Below, one piece after another: positions 1 through 11,826 of a stretch of 64,000 nucleotides of DNA. Made by a program: the position numbers and the translations under genes. Origin of the DNA: Adenanthera pavonina (Eukaryota > Streptophyta > Magnoliopsida > Fabales > Fabaceae). The stretch spans positions 36,430,001-36,494,000 of the forward strand of contig JAIVEN010000010.1 of the NCBI GenBank assembly GCA_026686845.1. Reading direction: 5' to 3'. Every line of letters starts with the position of its first letter. The first letter of the stretch is position 1. The notes beneath the pieces are model-generated. The model was given only the letters and a program-made list of their open reading frames with translations. It made no database searches and had not been told where the DNA came from.

Positions 1-1790
1 ATTATTTGCTCTTAACTGTTTACGTTAAATTTAAACACTTAATTTAGATTGTGTCATAATTTTCATAGTTTTTTTCTTAAATAGAATGCATAATAAAACA
101 TGATGATGATTTTGATTAAAAAAATAAAATTCAAACTGTCTTAATCAAATTTAAAAAATTTTAAAAAATAAATACCATACTTATTCTTTGGAATGAGTAC
201 CAAATCCATACTCAAATTTAGTGAGGGACATCAAAAAAGACAGCAGGTAAACTTTTATAGATTCCATACTTTCTAATTTTTGTCTTTTTTTTTTTTTTAA
301 AAAATCTATCTTTTTATTTAAAAATAAATGAAAATAATGCATACATATTTAAAAATTGAATTTTTTATTATAAATAATATTTTGGCCCGTACCCTAAACT
401 TACCCTAAAGCAAATCCCAACCTCAACGTTAGGCCCTAGACTAGACCCCTAACCTAGACCTTGGACTACTCTAAACATTGCCTTAAGCTAGATTCCAAAG
501 CTTAAGCCAAACTCCAAACTAAACATATCCTCCACTAAGCACCAGTTGTGTGTGTGTTTTAAAGGGTTAGAATGAGTAGAAATCAAAGATTAAGCCAACA
601 TGGAAGGTGGATCATCTTCAATTAAATAAGTTAAGTGACTAGTTTTGGATACTGTGTCAATGTGAGTTGTTTGTATCATAGACTGGCATTATTACATGTC
701 TTGTTTCCCCATTTGGGGTCAAATTAATCCAGACGATGTAGGAAGGATAAGATTAGGCTGTTTTAGAACATGGTACTTTTTTTTTTGTCCTGCATGTTGT
801 CACTTGTTATTACCAACAAATATCACTGTTCATTCTCATGTCTCAACAATGACCAAGTTTGTGTGTGTGTGTGTGTGTGTGTGTTTGTGTTTGTGTGAAT
901 AATTTAGCATGGTTTGAATACTTGAATTTATTAGATAAAACCTGGCGGAGGAAAAGTTCATTTTGGCTTCTAGTATAAATTAACATCGTGAAAAGTACCA
1001 TATAATCCCTAAAGAAATCTTGGAGTGTTTGTTCTTGTTAGATAGATGTATATAGTGAAAAGAAACTCTCTTGTCAACTTGCCCTCCAATCCCGAAGTTA
1101 ATATGGTTTTTATCCAGATTGGAAGGACCCAATATAGTCTCCAGAATTTAAAAATCAATTGCGCTGTTGATAATTTGTTAATAGTGTGATTTACATATGA
1201 TAAATTTTTTAATTTATGTTGATGTTGATTAATGTTGATTAATGATATTGATATTTATTGGTTTTTTGGCTTTTATAATAATTTTAATTTTAATTTATTT
1301 ATTCTTAGTTTACAGGAAACAATAGCTTTTGAAAATTTTTTTTAAAAAAGGAGTATTTTTTTTTCTAAATTACGAGGGCCAGCTTAAAAAACTCTAATAA
1401 AATTAGAATAAAGGATTGTGGAATTTATTTCTAACTAATAAATTAACTCAGTGTGTGTTAGTAGTAGAATGGAAATAAAAAATAAAAAATATTTGTACTT
1501 TTATATAAAAATAATTTATTATTATATAATGATAATAAAAATATAATAAAAAACATTATTGAAATATTAATAAATAACGAGAAACTCAGATAGACAAGGT
1601 GGCCTAATTATTGGCTAGCTAGTGCCTACGTAGGAAAACAAGAATAAGAGAAGAAAGCACTAACCAAAGAAAACAAATATCAAAACTTTCCCAACACACC
1701 CTCTTCTCAAAAATAAATTTAGGCATTTCGTTATTCCACACGTGAAAATTAATAATCACTCTTGTTAATTCAACAGGATCAAATACAATC
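1..1790. other. AT-rich intergenic DNA, no gene seen
   Basis: No open frame with recognisable protein content was found on either strand. The stretch is AT-rich, with homopolymer runs and the GT microsatellite near 860. Short open frames here are low-complexity and have no support. Confidence 0.6.
860..897. repeat. GT microsatellite
   Basis: About 12 consecutive GT dinucleotides are followed by interrupted GT/TTTGTG units. This is a simple repeat, probably length-variable between individuals. Confidence 0.9.
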
Positions 1791-1792
1791 AA

Positions 1793-2690
1793 TCACTTTT
1801 TCAAAATGCAAAATACGGATATTTTTTCAATAATTTCCTTATGTGCAATATAACCACGAGCTAGTTTTACGCCATAACACCTGCTATCAACATTTATGAG
1901 GTTTCCAAAAGAGAGAATGAATCCCAAAAGGAAAATACAAGAAACCCACAGAACAAGAAACCGAGAGAGAGAGAGAGACAGAGAGACAGAGAGACGAACC
2001 TCAGAGAGAGAAAAGGAAGGAAGTTGAGCAGTGAGGTGGTGAAGGAAGCCATGAATGAATCTGCCGCAACTTTTGCTGCTAAAACCAGAAGTGGTGCCTT
2101 CAATAATATTATCGTCGTCGTCGTCGTCATCTCTGTCTCTCATTCTCTCCACTTTTGAAATCACAGTCTCCCCATTTCTCATTCCTCGAGATTCAGCATT
2201 CCCAGTGCACATAATTACCCACAACTCGTAGATATAACTACAAATAAAACACAGTACCAACAAAGCTCCTTGAAAACCACGAAAAATTAACTGGGTTTGT
2301 GCGTGTGTGTGTGCCTCTCTCTCTATATATATAACTTGGGCTATTTTCTTAAGAGATTATATATGTATATAAAGCACAAGAAGTATAAAAGCAAACCTTG
2401 ATGATACAGTAGATTATGAAGTCCAACGAAACAAGTGTACGGACACATGGGTTTGTGCTACAAATTCTCCTCGGCCATGGCATTGGAGGTGAGAGAGATA
2501 TTGCTGCAAAAGGAAGAAGGAAACAGAAGAAGAACGGGCAGAGAGGGTGTGGTGCTTTGGAAACAGTTGAAGCATCACACCGGCCTTGCCTTAAAGCTTT
2601 GTATTTAATTTATACTTGTGCTTATTATTTTATTCACTTGTGTTATATACATTATTATATGCCTATTCCTTCCACCCCTGCTCCTTTTTA
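1793..2690 (-). other. Possible 5' transcribed region of an unidentified gene
   Basis: On the minus strand this stretch looks less random than its surroundings. There is a CT-rich leader-like segment (about 2590-2480), a six-codon upstream frame starting MAEENL, a donor-like site near 2395, then a frame beginning MRNGETVISKVERM (near 2190) with an Asp run encoded by a GAC/GAT repeat (2114-2131). The downstream part is a GA/CT microsatellite (about 1958-2007) whose translation, rich in SLSLSL, is low-complexity. No homologous family is recognised and no second exon could be chained. It could be a first exon and UTR, a non-coding transcript, or chance. Confidence 0.2.
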
Positions 2691-5600
2691 ATTATTTGCT
2701 CCCTATAATTTTTGAATAAGATAATAGTTTTTAATTAATTAATTAGAGCCTCCCTAACCATACAATTCTTATTACAGTCACAGTCAGAGAGATATAGACA
2801 CAGTAATATAATTCAAACAAGACCTACGATGACCCACTATTTATTATGTGTGTATCTCTTCAATTACAAAAACGACACAAGAATACCCGTATATATATGT
2901 TGACATGATTAGAGAGGATATGAATCATATTTTTGAGTTTGTTATATCTCGTTAAATTATCTACTAGAATTATATATATATATATATATAATTTGGAAGT
3001 CATATTGAACTCAGATTAATTTGGATTGAAAGATGGAATCACAGAGATGATAAAGCTCTCCCAACAAGATATAGAAGAATTACATTTTGGAGCTGGAAAA
3101 TGATTCTTTTTCAATTATTAAATTGATATATATATTAATTTAATATTTGAGAAATACAACATTATACAGCTCTTGCTACATTGTGTGCGTAAGTGAACAG
3201 TGCAAAATAATATTCTGGCAAAAAAAAAAAAAGAACAGTGCAAAAAATAATTGGTTGATTTTTTTTATTATTTAGTACTAGGGTTTTAACCAAAAACTGC
3301 CCCCTGGAATATCCAGCCAAGGTAATTTTTTTTTTGCCAGAATCCAACCAAGGTAATAAGCAAATCGTCAAATGAACCAATAATGAAATTCCTTTTATTA
3401 ACAAATAAAAACCTTATAAATTATATCCTATATGATCTGTCATGGCAAAAAATTGTACGGAGCTGAAGATTTGAATATCTTCTATATATGCTGTAATCTG
3501 AGCTTAGCAGAGAGATACATTAGAGAATTGAAAACTGTATTACCGAATATATTGTCAATTCCTTTTTCTTTTCTTGGGGGAATGAGAATATATTGTCAAT
3601 TCAGAAACCACATACTATAAGGACGTTGATTAAGTTTAACAAATTATAGGCTGCATTTGACTTGAGATTTATAATTATAAAGTTGCGAGCTCCTTATTCT
3701 CAAGTGGGGTTAATTTACGAGTATTCTTAGAAAATGCTCTTGAATAAATGCCATCTGTATAACTTACCAATGGCAGCAAAAATTTCTACAAAGGAATTTA
3801 ATGGTCAAAATTAAGTAACATTTTGAAGATATAGTCAACAATATTTTATATTGGCCCTTGGGCTGAAGAAAGTATAACAAAAGACCAAAGTGTAGAGAAT
3901 AATATATATACCTATATATATATATATATATATATATAGGTAGTACAAGGTTATACTTCCTTAATTGGAGAATCAATTCGGAGGTATGTGGATATTTGTT
4001 TGGCGTACAATTAATGAATACATGAAGGAAGGCGAATAATTAAGGATAGGATACCCTTCAAATCAATTGTTTTTGAAGACCCCGAATTTCCCAAATCTTC
4101 TCCCGAATTAATCATTCTAACAATCATTAATTTCAAATTTAATTAGCATCCAAATTCGAATTCAAATAGGAACAAAATTAATCAATAAATGTCAATATAA
4201 AATCTACAGCAAATGCGTTCTTCATAAATCATGAACTGTGTGGTTTATTTTTCAGATTTTGAGCAATACACAAAACCAGCATCTAGTTTAATATTCAATA
4301 CAAAATATAAAATTTATAATAAATTATACTATTCATATACAAGTCATAAATAGTAGAATTTATTCTTCAAAGTCCATGCATTAATAGGGTCCACATCTTT
4401 TTTAACCCCTTAAAAAAGTGGTTTTGACCCCATAATTCAAAAGGTGCCAAAATCGGTGCTTGTTGGGAATCCTACCCACTTTTATTGATGAGAAAATTAC
4501 ATTTTAATATTAAAATAATAAATTTATTATAAAATAAGATTTATTACTACTCATTTTTCTAATTTTATTACTTAGTATTCAAGATTTTAATACTTTTTAT
4601 TAATTAATATTCTTCTTTATAATTAATTTACTCTACTTATCACAAATTGTGATTCCCCTTTTACCGATCATCATATATGTATATATATATATATATATCT
4701 TCTGGTGTCATGATTCAAAATATACCAAGAAAGAGAGTGAGTGCAAGAGTTGGCTAGTAACTAACCTACCCTGTATTGAGCCATCTTCATGTGTGGGGAA
4801 CCTAGTTACTGTTGTCAGAATTGAACAAAATACTAGTTCAAGATTTAATGATTCAATCATGATCTAATCGGGATTTGACTAGTAGTGATTAAAATAATAT
4901 ATCTAAAATAAATAATATAAGTTTTAACAAATTTTATGACTTAATTAAAGTCTTAAATTAAATAATACTGAATTATCATATATTATTCATTACAAACAAA
5001 TTATTACTAAGTTTTGTAATTCAATATTTAAATATAAATAAGCTAATATTTATCCATAATCACATTTTGAGTTCAAAATAATAAATTAATAATTTGTTAT
5101 TATATTATTTATTAAGTAAATATACATTTTTTAATAATTATATATCATAATAATACTTATATAATATTATAATATAAAGAAAAAAATATTGGAAAAATTG
5201 GGAAATGAGACAAAAAAATCAACTTATTTGGAAAATGGGACCACAATTATTTTTTTTGGGGTGAGAATAGAATTTTTTGAACTTAGAATAGATTTTTTCC
5301 TAAAAAAATCAACTTGGTACCAGAAACCAAATCAGTTGATTTTTTTTATCTAAAAATCTAATTTTTTTCAAAAATATTCTGTACTAAAAATGATGTCATT
5401 TTATCTTAAAAACTAAAAAATTAAAAAACATAATAATATGAGACCAATTCAAGACTAGTTCTACCGGTTATCTTGAATTAAGTTTAGCGAAATTACCATG
5501 TCTTGTATAGCTTTTTGGTCCTGTGGGCACGTGTTTGAATAATTAAATTTATCTGAAGTAGTCACTATTGTGAACACCAACAGTGGTTTATATATATATA

Positions 5601-6760
5601 TATATAAAGTTAGGGTGTTTTTGAGTTGATCTATGGATAAGTGATTATGCGGATAAGTGTTTATCCATAATAAATTATAAGAATAAATAATTATGTTAAA
5701 AGCGATTTGTATTTAAATATTTTTATCTTATAAGTAATTTTAAGAAAATAAATATATTTAAATTTTGATAGTTTAAGTGATTATTGGGTGGATAATAAGA
5801 AGGGAAAATAAAATAAGTGATTATCTGAGAATAATTGATTATCATAATCAGAAAAAATCACTTATTTGAGGTATAAGTGCTCATTAAAAAGTAGTTTATG
5901 TTTAAAAACTCTAGCACATAATTACTTATTGGATCCCATAATTATTTAATTTTTCTATCTAAACATAAACAGGCACCTAGACCGTATGGAAGTTATAGTA
6001 TCTCGATTTGAGAAGGAAAAATAATAATAATACAAAAAATAAGTATCCAAAGTTTTTTTTTAAACTCACTTATTTATTTCTTTCTGACACATTTAATAAG
6101 GTTATAATTTCAAATTTGCTTATACAGGCAAGGATTTTGACCAATTTGTGACTAATTATATTTGAATTATCAGGAAAAATAAAAATAAATAGATAAATGA
6201 ATAAAGATGAGGTTCCTGACTAAAGTTTCTCATAATATATTTGATGGCGGGAATGTTGAAGATCCAAATGCTTACTAAACAATATATCATAATATATTAT
6301 GTATTTGCATATTACTAAACATTAAAACCAACTTGTGTTTAATTATCTCAAGACATTACAAGCTCCCACAAAGCTGTGCTACTAAAGTTGTTACATAATA
6401 ATTTCAGTTGCACGGATCGTACTTAGCGTATATATAAATAATTAATAGACATTAATTTGTTTCAAAATGGTTAAACCGGCCGATGAGCGCACACATGAAG
6501 TACTACAAAACTGAAATCAGCACTGATTTACACGTGATGTTCATTAATTTTGATATTTATATTTAAATATTAAGTAATTAGACACATTCTTTCGTGCATT
6601 TTATGTAGTCTAAAAAATGATCAGTTGCATTGTTCATGACCTGTAAATTAATTGTGCAACATGCTATGAATTTTATACTATATGTTGAAATATTGGTATA
6701 TTGATACTGGATTAATATGTGTACGTGTTGTGACATCTTGAAAAACTTCATTTTAAGCAT
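2691..6760. other. AT-rich intergenic DNA with TA microsatellites
   Basis: No gene seen. TA/AT simple repeats occur near 2965-2993, 3901-3941, 4676-4698 and 5590-5606. The segment 5611-5980 may be a MITE and is listed separately. Confidence 0.6.
5611..5980. mobile_element. Possible MITE with weak terminal inverted repeats
   Basis: The left end starts TAGGGTGTTTTTGAG. The right end, read in reverse complement, starts CTAGGTGCCTGTTTATG. The interior holds many mutually inverted GATAAGTGATTATC-like segments. No clear target-site duplication could be fixed, so both the class and the borders are uncertain. Confidence 0.3.
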
Positions 6761-7968
6761 ACAGAATTATATATATGCAAGTTGATAGAAAGCAAGACTT
6801 TTACAGATTTGATAGAGGAATCACATGGCTCTCCCACACGCGAGGGTTGATGTGTCTGCTAGGCTGATTCCTTAATGCCACACCAAAAAGAACAAATCAT
6901 TCTTCGAATTTGTTTGGATTAGGGGAAAATAGAGGGAAAAAAATATTAGAAAGGAAAATAAAGAGGAACCTAAGTAAAGGAGTATTTAGATTCTTTCTTA
7001 TTTTTTTTTCTAAATTTTTCTCTTATTTTCCTCTTATCCAAATGGAGAATTCATATATATATATATATATATATATAACCACTCTAATTAATTTTTTTAA
7101 TTTTTTTTCATTTTCAGAGTGCTTTTATTTGAGCAAATTAAGAATGAGTTGGTAGCATTGTGTGATTTTTGGAAGGTTACAGAATTATATATATGCAAGT
7201 TGATAGAAAGCAAGACTTTTACAGATTTGATAGAGGAATCACATGGCTCTCCCACACGCGAGGGTTGATGTGTCTGCTAGGCTGATTCCTTAATACCACA
7301 CCAAAAAGAACAAATCATTCTTCGAATTTGTTTGGATTAGGGGAAAATAGAGGGAAAAAATATTAGAAAGGAAAATAAAGAGGAACCTAAGTAAAGGAGT
7401 ATTTAGATTCTTTCTTATTTTTTTTTCTAAATTTTTCTCTTATTTTCCTCTTATCCAAATGGAGAATTCATATATATATATATATATATATAACCACTCT
7501 AATTAATTTTTTTAATTTTTTTTCATTTTCAGAGTGCTTTTATTTGAGCAAATTAAGAATGAGTTGGTAGCATTGTGTGATTTTTGGAAGGTTACAGAAT
7601 TATATATATGCAAGTTGATAGAAAGCAAGACTTTTACAGATTTGATAGAGGAATCACATGGCTCTCCCACACGCGAGGGTTGATGTGTCTGCTAGGCTGT
7701 TTCCTTAATGCCACACCAAAAAGAACAAATCATTCTTCGGATTGGTTTGGATCAGGAGAAAATAGAGGATAAGAAATATTAGAAAGGAAAATAAAGAGGA
7801 ATCTAAATAAAGGAGTATTTAGATTCTTTCTTTTTTTTTTTCTAAATTTTCCTCTCCCCCTTATTTTTCTCTTATTTTCCTCTTATCCAAATGGAGAATT
7901 CATATATATATATATATAACCACTCTAATTAATTTTTTTAATTTTTTTTCATTTTCAGAGTGCTTTTA
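6761..7968. repeat. Three tandem copies of a ~415-bp unit
   Basis: Copies span 6761-7178 (418 bp), 7179-7593 (415 bp) and 7594-7968 (about 375 bp, 3'-truncated). Each begins ACAGAATTATATATATGCAAG. Copies 1 and 2 are nearly identical and differ mainly in the length of a TA run and an A run. Copy 3 is more diverged and lacks the last ~45 bp. Each unit contains a TTATCCAAA-flanked hairpin and an internal TA microsatellite. The short open frames inside are not conserved between copies and are not taken as genes. Confidence 0.92.
6911..7043. repeat. Imperfect inverted repeat inside the 415-bp unit
   Basis: The left arm begins GTTTGGATTAGGGGAAAATA. The right arm ends TTTTCCTCTTATCCAAATGG. The A/G-rich left half pairs with the T/C-rich right half over most of about 130 bp. 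The same hairpin recurs in the other two units (about 7329-7461 and 7743-7893). It resembles a small MITE carried inside the tandem unit, but no target duplication was identified. Confidence 0.5.
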
Positions 7969-9194
7969 AATTCCATTCTTTAGAATGCTTTTTATAAAAT
8001 GGAACCTAAGCTGACAAGACATGTCTCTCTTCTCTTAGGCTTTGATTAATTATAAGCTTTTAATCACTGTTGATGACTCACAAGCATACTCCCTCTATAC
8101 CATATTATGAGGTGTTAATTTCTAAAAAACTTACATATTTTAAGAAAATCTTATTATATTCTTAGACTTAAAAAAAAAAAGTAAAAATATTATTTTTACC
8201 CTTATTTATTCCATTCTTTTCTATTACTCCAACATTAGTTATAAGACTAATTATAAAATGAATAAGGGATAAAAAAAAAAAAACAAATCAGTATATGATC
8301 TGTTATATTATGGATCACAAAAAATTTCTACAAGTCACCTTATCATATGAACCAGAAGAAGAAGTAATTATTTGGGGGAGGTGTTAAAGTGTCCAAAGCT
8401 ACAAACAAAAGCTATAGTTATTAATTAAGCATCATTTTTCCCACCAAAAAAAAAAATTAAGCATCATTCATGACACTCAGCCGCACGCGCACATAAGAAA
8501 TTAATTGGACTCACCTTGGCCTCTTCAATCATACCCATGTGAACATTGCATACTCTCTCTCTCTCTCTATCCCACTATATATATATATATACTATTTCTG
8601 GTCCCATTTATAAGATATTATCTTAAAAATTTATTTTGTCTCCTGAATTGTTTCATTTTTAATTAATAGGGATAAAATTGAAATTTTATATTATTTTTTT
8701 ATAAATTCGAAAGTATAATTATGTTTTCTTAATATTTTTACAATGAAAAATAATACCTTGTAAATGGAACTAAAGAAGTATGTATATAGAGTGTAAGTTG
8801 TTTGCATTTTGTCTTTGTTTGATACGTTGTCATACAGGGACATATAACCTAGCTATGTATAGACTAATGATTAAATAGGTATACTAGATTGTGTTATTTT
8901 GTTTCAATTAATTAATAACGGCGATATTTATTTTTCAACAGTATGGGAGGCTCAAGGAAAAATCATTGTTTATGTATTGGGAATGTTTTGATCTTTTTAA
9001 TGATGCACGCGAAATCTGATGATTTATAGATGTTAGGATGGAGACATATAGAAAAGGACAACCATACTTGTGATTAATAGAACAACAATCCAGCCAAGTA
9101 GGTAGTAGTTTTTTCTAGTGATTCGTCTTCTTTAATTTACTTGTGCTTCAAATTTTATTTGATCGATCACACAATATTGGAGTCAATCGAAAAT
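7969..9194. other. Intergenic DNA between repeat copies, no gene seen
   Basis: AT-rich with a CT run near 8552 and a TA run near 8577. No coding content was recognised. Confidence 0.55.
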
Positions 9195-9251
9195 TTTTAT
9201 TTGAGCAAATTAAGAATGAGTTGGTAGCATTGTGTGATTTTTGGAAGGTTA
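9195..9251. repeat. Detached copy of the 3' end of the 415-bp unit
   Basis: The segment starting TTTTTATTTGAGCAAATTAA and ending TTTTTGGAAGGTTA matches the last ~55 bp of units 1 and 2 (7125-7178 and 7540-7593) almost perfectly. The tandem array's third copy lacks exactly this part. Confidence 0.85.
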
Positions 9252-11216
9252 TGGAATAAATTAATGCATGGGAAATCCAATATTGCCACGTATATATGCA
9301 AGTTCACATGTCTTTAGCCAATTAAATTGACTTCAAGTCACGAGTCTATTTAAAAGATGTGATCAATTTGGCCAATAAACATGCTTTTGTCGAAATTCAT
9401 GTTATACATACATAACCAACACTTAATTAAAAAAAAAAAGAATTACGAGTTAAATGTTGAGGTTAGTTAAGTTCAAACATCTACAACTAAGGTCGTAAAT
9501 CATTTCTAGAAGAAAAATTTTGAAATGGTGAACTTAAATATTTTGTCTCATTCCACTAACTAATAGGGACCAAGAAAATTAATTAAAACTAGAGCATTTA
9601 GAAAAAAAAAAAAAAGGAATTAACATGCCTCATAAAGTATGCAAGGTTTTATAATAAGAACCATGCAAAGCTTCTATAACGGTTCTTACAATAAGGACAG
9701 GAAGGAGTAGTATTTTGTGAAGTGTATGGTTCATGTATACTTAAAACTATGTGAAATATTAGAGTTGTGTGATTCATTCAGGTGGTATTTAATAACTAAC
9801 TTAATTAGATTATTATAAGTTGCAGGGGCTCTTGTTCCTTAAATAAGTAGTTAGAAATTTTATTTTTAACATTTATATGTAAAATAAATTTAGTTGAAAG
9901 GGGTCTACATATTACCCTCAGTACACTGAGAAGGATTATAATCATTGCTACTAGCGGGAAATACTTCTAATTTATACTGAAAAGAATAAAAGAATTACTA
10001 AAAACAAAGCCCTATCCTTCTTAATTATGGTGACACTATACATGAAAGTGGGTATTTTAAGTGAGTTTTTTGTTCCTTACGTAAGTACGCCATGTGCCAA
10101 ATCACAGATTAATTTGTTCTGTTGTAATAAATTTGAATACGTTGCAACTAACAAAAGTTGTAGCATAATTACAAAGATCAACCAAGTATATTTGCTCCTT
10201 CAGTTGATCTTCTCTGGCTTATCCAGCGAAAAGATAGCGAGAAAACTATATATTTCTCCATGTCATAACAACTTTAAGTGGAAAATTAGGGTCATATATA
10301 TATATATATATAGATCATTAAGTTGTCTCTTTGATGGCTAATAGAGCCACACACTTTAAGGTTCCTATATCGTTCTTAGCTGTCTTTGGACGATTTGCTT
10401 TTCATGCATACCTAATTAAGTTTGATTACCCATATGGGCAAAATCGAATATTTCCACTTCCGCACATCATTTTTTATTAGAACCTATATATATATATGCT
10501 CTCAATTATATTATACTCGTATATGAAATAAATGTAGAAAAAAGAAATGAGGGCAACCAACTTTAATTTCTGGCATCTGTGTTTACTTTGCGCAGTCAAA
10601 TTAAGGACCTATTAGGCATTCATCAATTAGCTTAATGTTATCATTTATATTTATAAATTAATTATTTCTACATCCATCGACCCACCCACCTAGCTAGAAA
10701 CCATTATGCATGTATTTGTCAAAGTGAAAAGTTATACATAGGGACACAAAAGGTTAAAGTTTGGTGCTTGCCTTCTAATTGGTTCCCAACTTCAATTATA
10801 TGTGGGAACAAAAGCCAAATGATGAGCGTCTTAGGTCCCCTTTTGCTAAAGCAATTTGCCTAGGATTAATCATAGTTAGCTGGGTTCATTTAATTTTGTG
10901 TCGCATGGAAGCGACATGTTGGACAAAACTCATCAACATATCTACATGTATATAGGAGCCCTTCAGAATAAGAAACACATAGGGTGTACCACTATTATTT
11001 CACTTATGGAGTTATGGTCCAATTAGCATTTGATCAAAATGCTAAATTATTGCGTCAATGAACACTTTTGTTTTTGATTGGACCACAATAACGACGTCCC
11101 TGATTTCCCCAGCACAGTTCACACAGAGTCATATAATATTGAACTTTCATCTATAATTGAGAAAGGCAAAACTAAATTAATATTATCCCATTCTAAGGAA
11201 ATTAAAGTTCAGTAGT
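9252..11216. other. Intergenic DNA, no gene seen
   Basis: No recognisable protein, RNA gene or transposon end. The open frame at 10027-10341 translates to an unconserved-looking, stop-bounded peptide ending in a TA repeat and was not accepted. Confidence 0.5.
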
Positions 11217-11341
11217 ATTATTTGTTTGCTACAATCATTGGGAGGGGAACATCTTGCAAGTATCAAGGGCTTATTTCCTTGAAACCCTCCATTCCTTACT
11301 CCTGAGTCTGTTTGGGAGAAGAGAAAATACCTAGAGAGAGA
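11217..11341. repeat. Direct repeat copy 1 (~125 bp)
   Basis: Starts TATTATTTGTTTGCTACAAT and ends in GAGAAGAGAAAATACCTAGAG followed by an AG run. It matches 11698-11826 with scattered substitutions and small indels. Confidence 0.85.
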
Positions 11342-11697
11342 GAGAGAGAGAGATCAGAGAGAAGGAGGCGAAGAATAAATCTCCCTGACCTTTTTAAATT
11401 TGTACAGATAATCTCTCTACCATTAATTAGTATGATATTTCACAAGTGAAATGTGATACATCAGCGATAATATACTCTCCTGAACTTCATTTTTTTAAGT
11501 ACAAGTAACCCCCCTCAAAACTTTAATCACACGTAGATATATCACATTCTGTCAGTGAAATAATAAGCTGACCAATGCTAGGGAATTATTTGCATAAATT
11601 TGCCAGTTTCAAAATTTATTGTCAAGTTTTGAAGGTTAGAAAAATGATCCACACATAACCCAAACTTCAAGAGAATTATGTATACAATTTAACCCAT

Positions 11698-11826
11698 TAT
11701 TATTTGTTTGCTACAATCATTTGAGAGAGGAACGTATTGCAAGTATCAAGGCTTAATTACTTGAACCCTGATTCCTTAGCTTTGGGGTCTGTTTGGGAGA
11801 AGAGAAAATACTTAAAAAGAGAGAGA
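11698..11826. repeat. Direct repeat copy 2 (~129 bp)
   Basis: This is a diverged copy of 11217-11341 in the same orientation. It includes the shared string TCTGTTTGGGAGAAGAGAAA. About 356 bp of unrelated sequence separates the copies. Confidence 0.85.

Noticed and set aside
3290..3360. CAGCCAAGGTAATT resembling the start of miR169
   Set aside because: Only the first nine bases agree and no matching star arm or stable hairpin was found around it.
10027..10341. 104-codon open frame on the plus strand
   Set aside because: No recognisable motif, ends in a TA microsatellite, and has no exon partners; likely chance.
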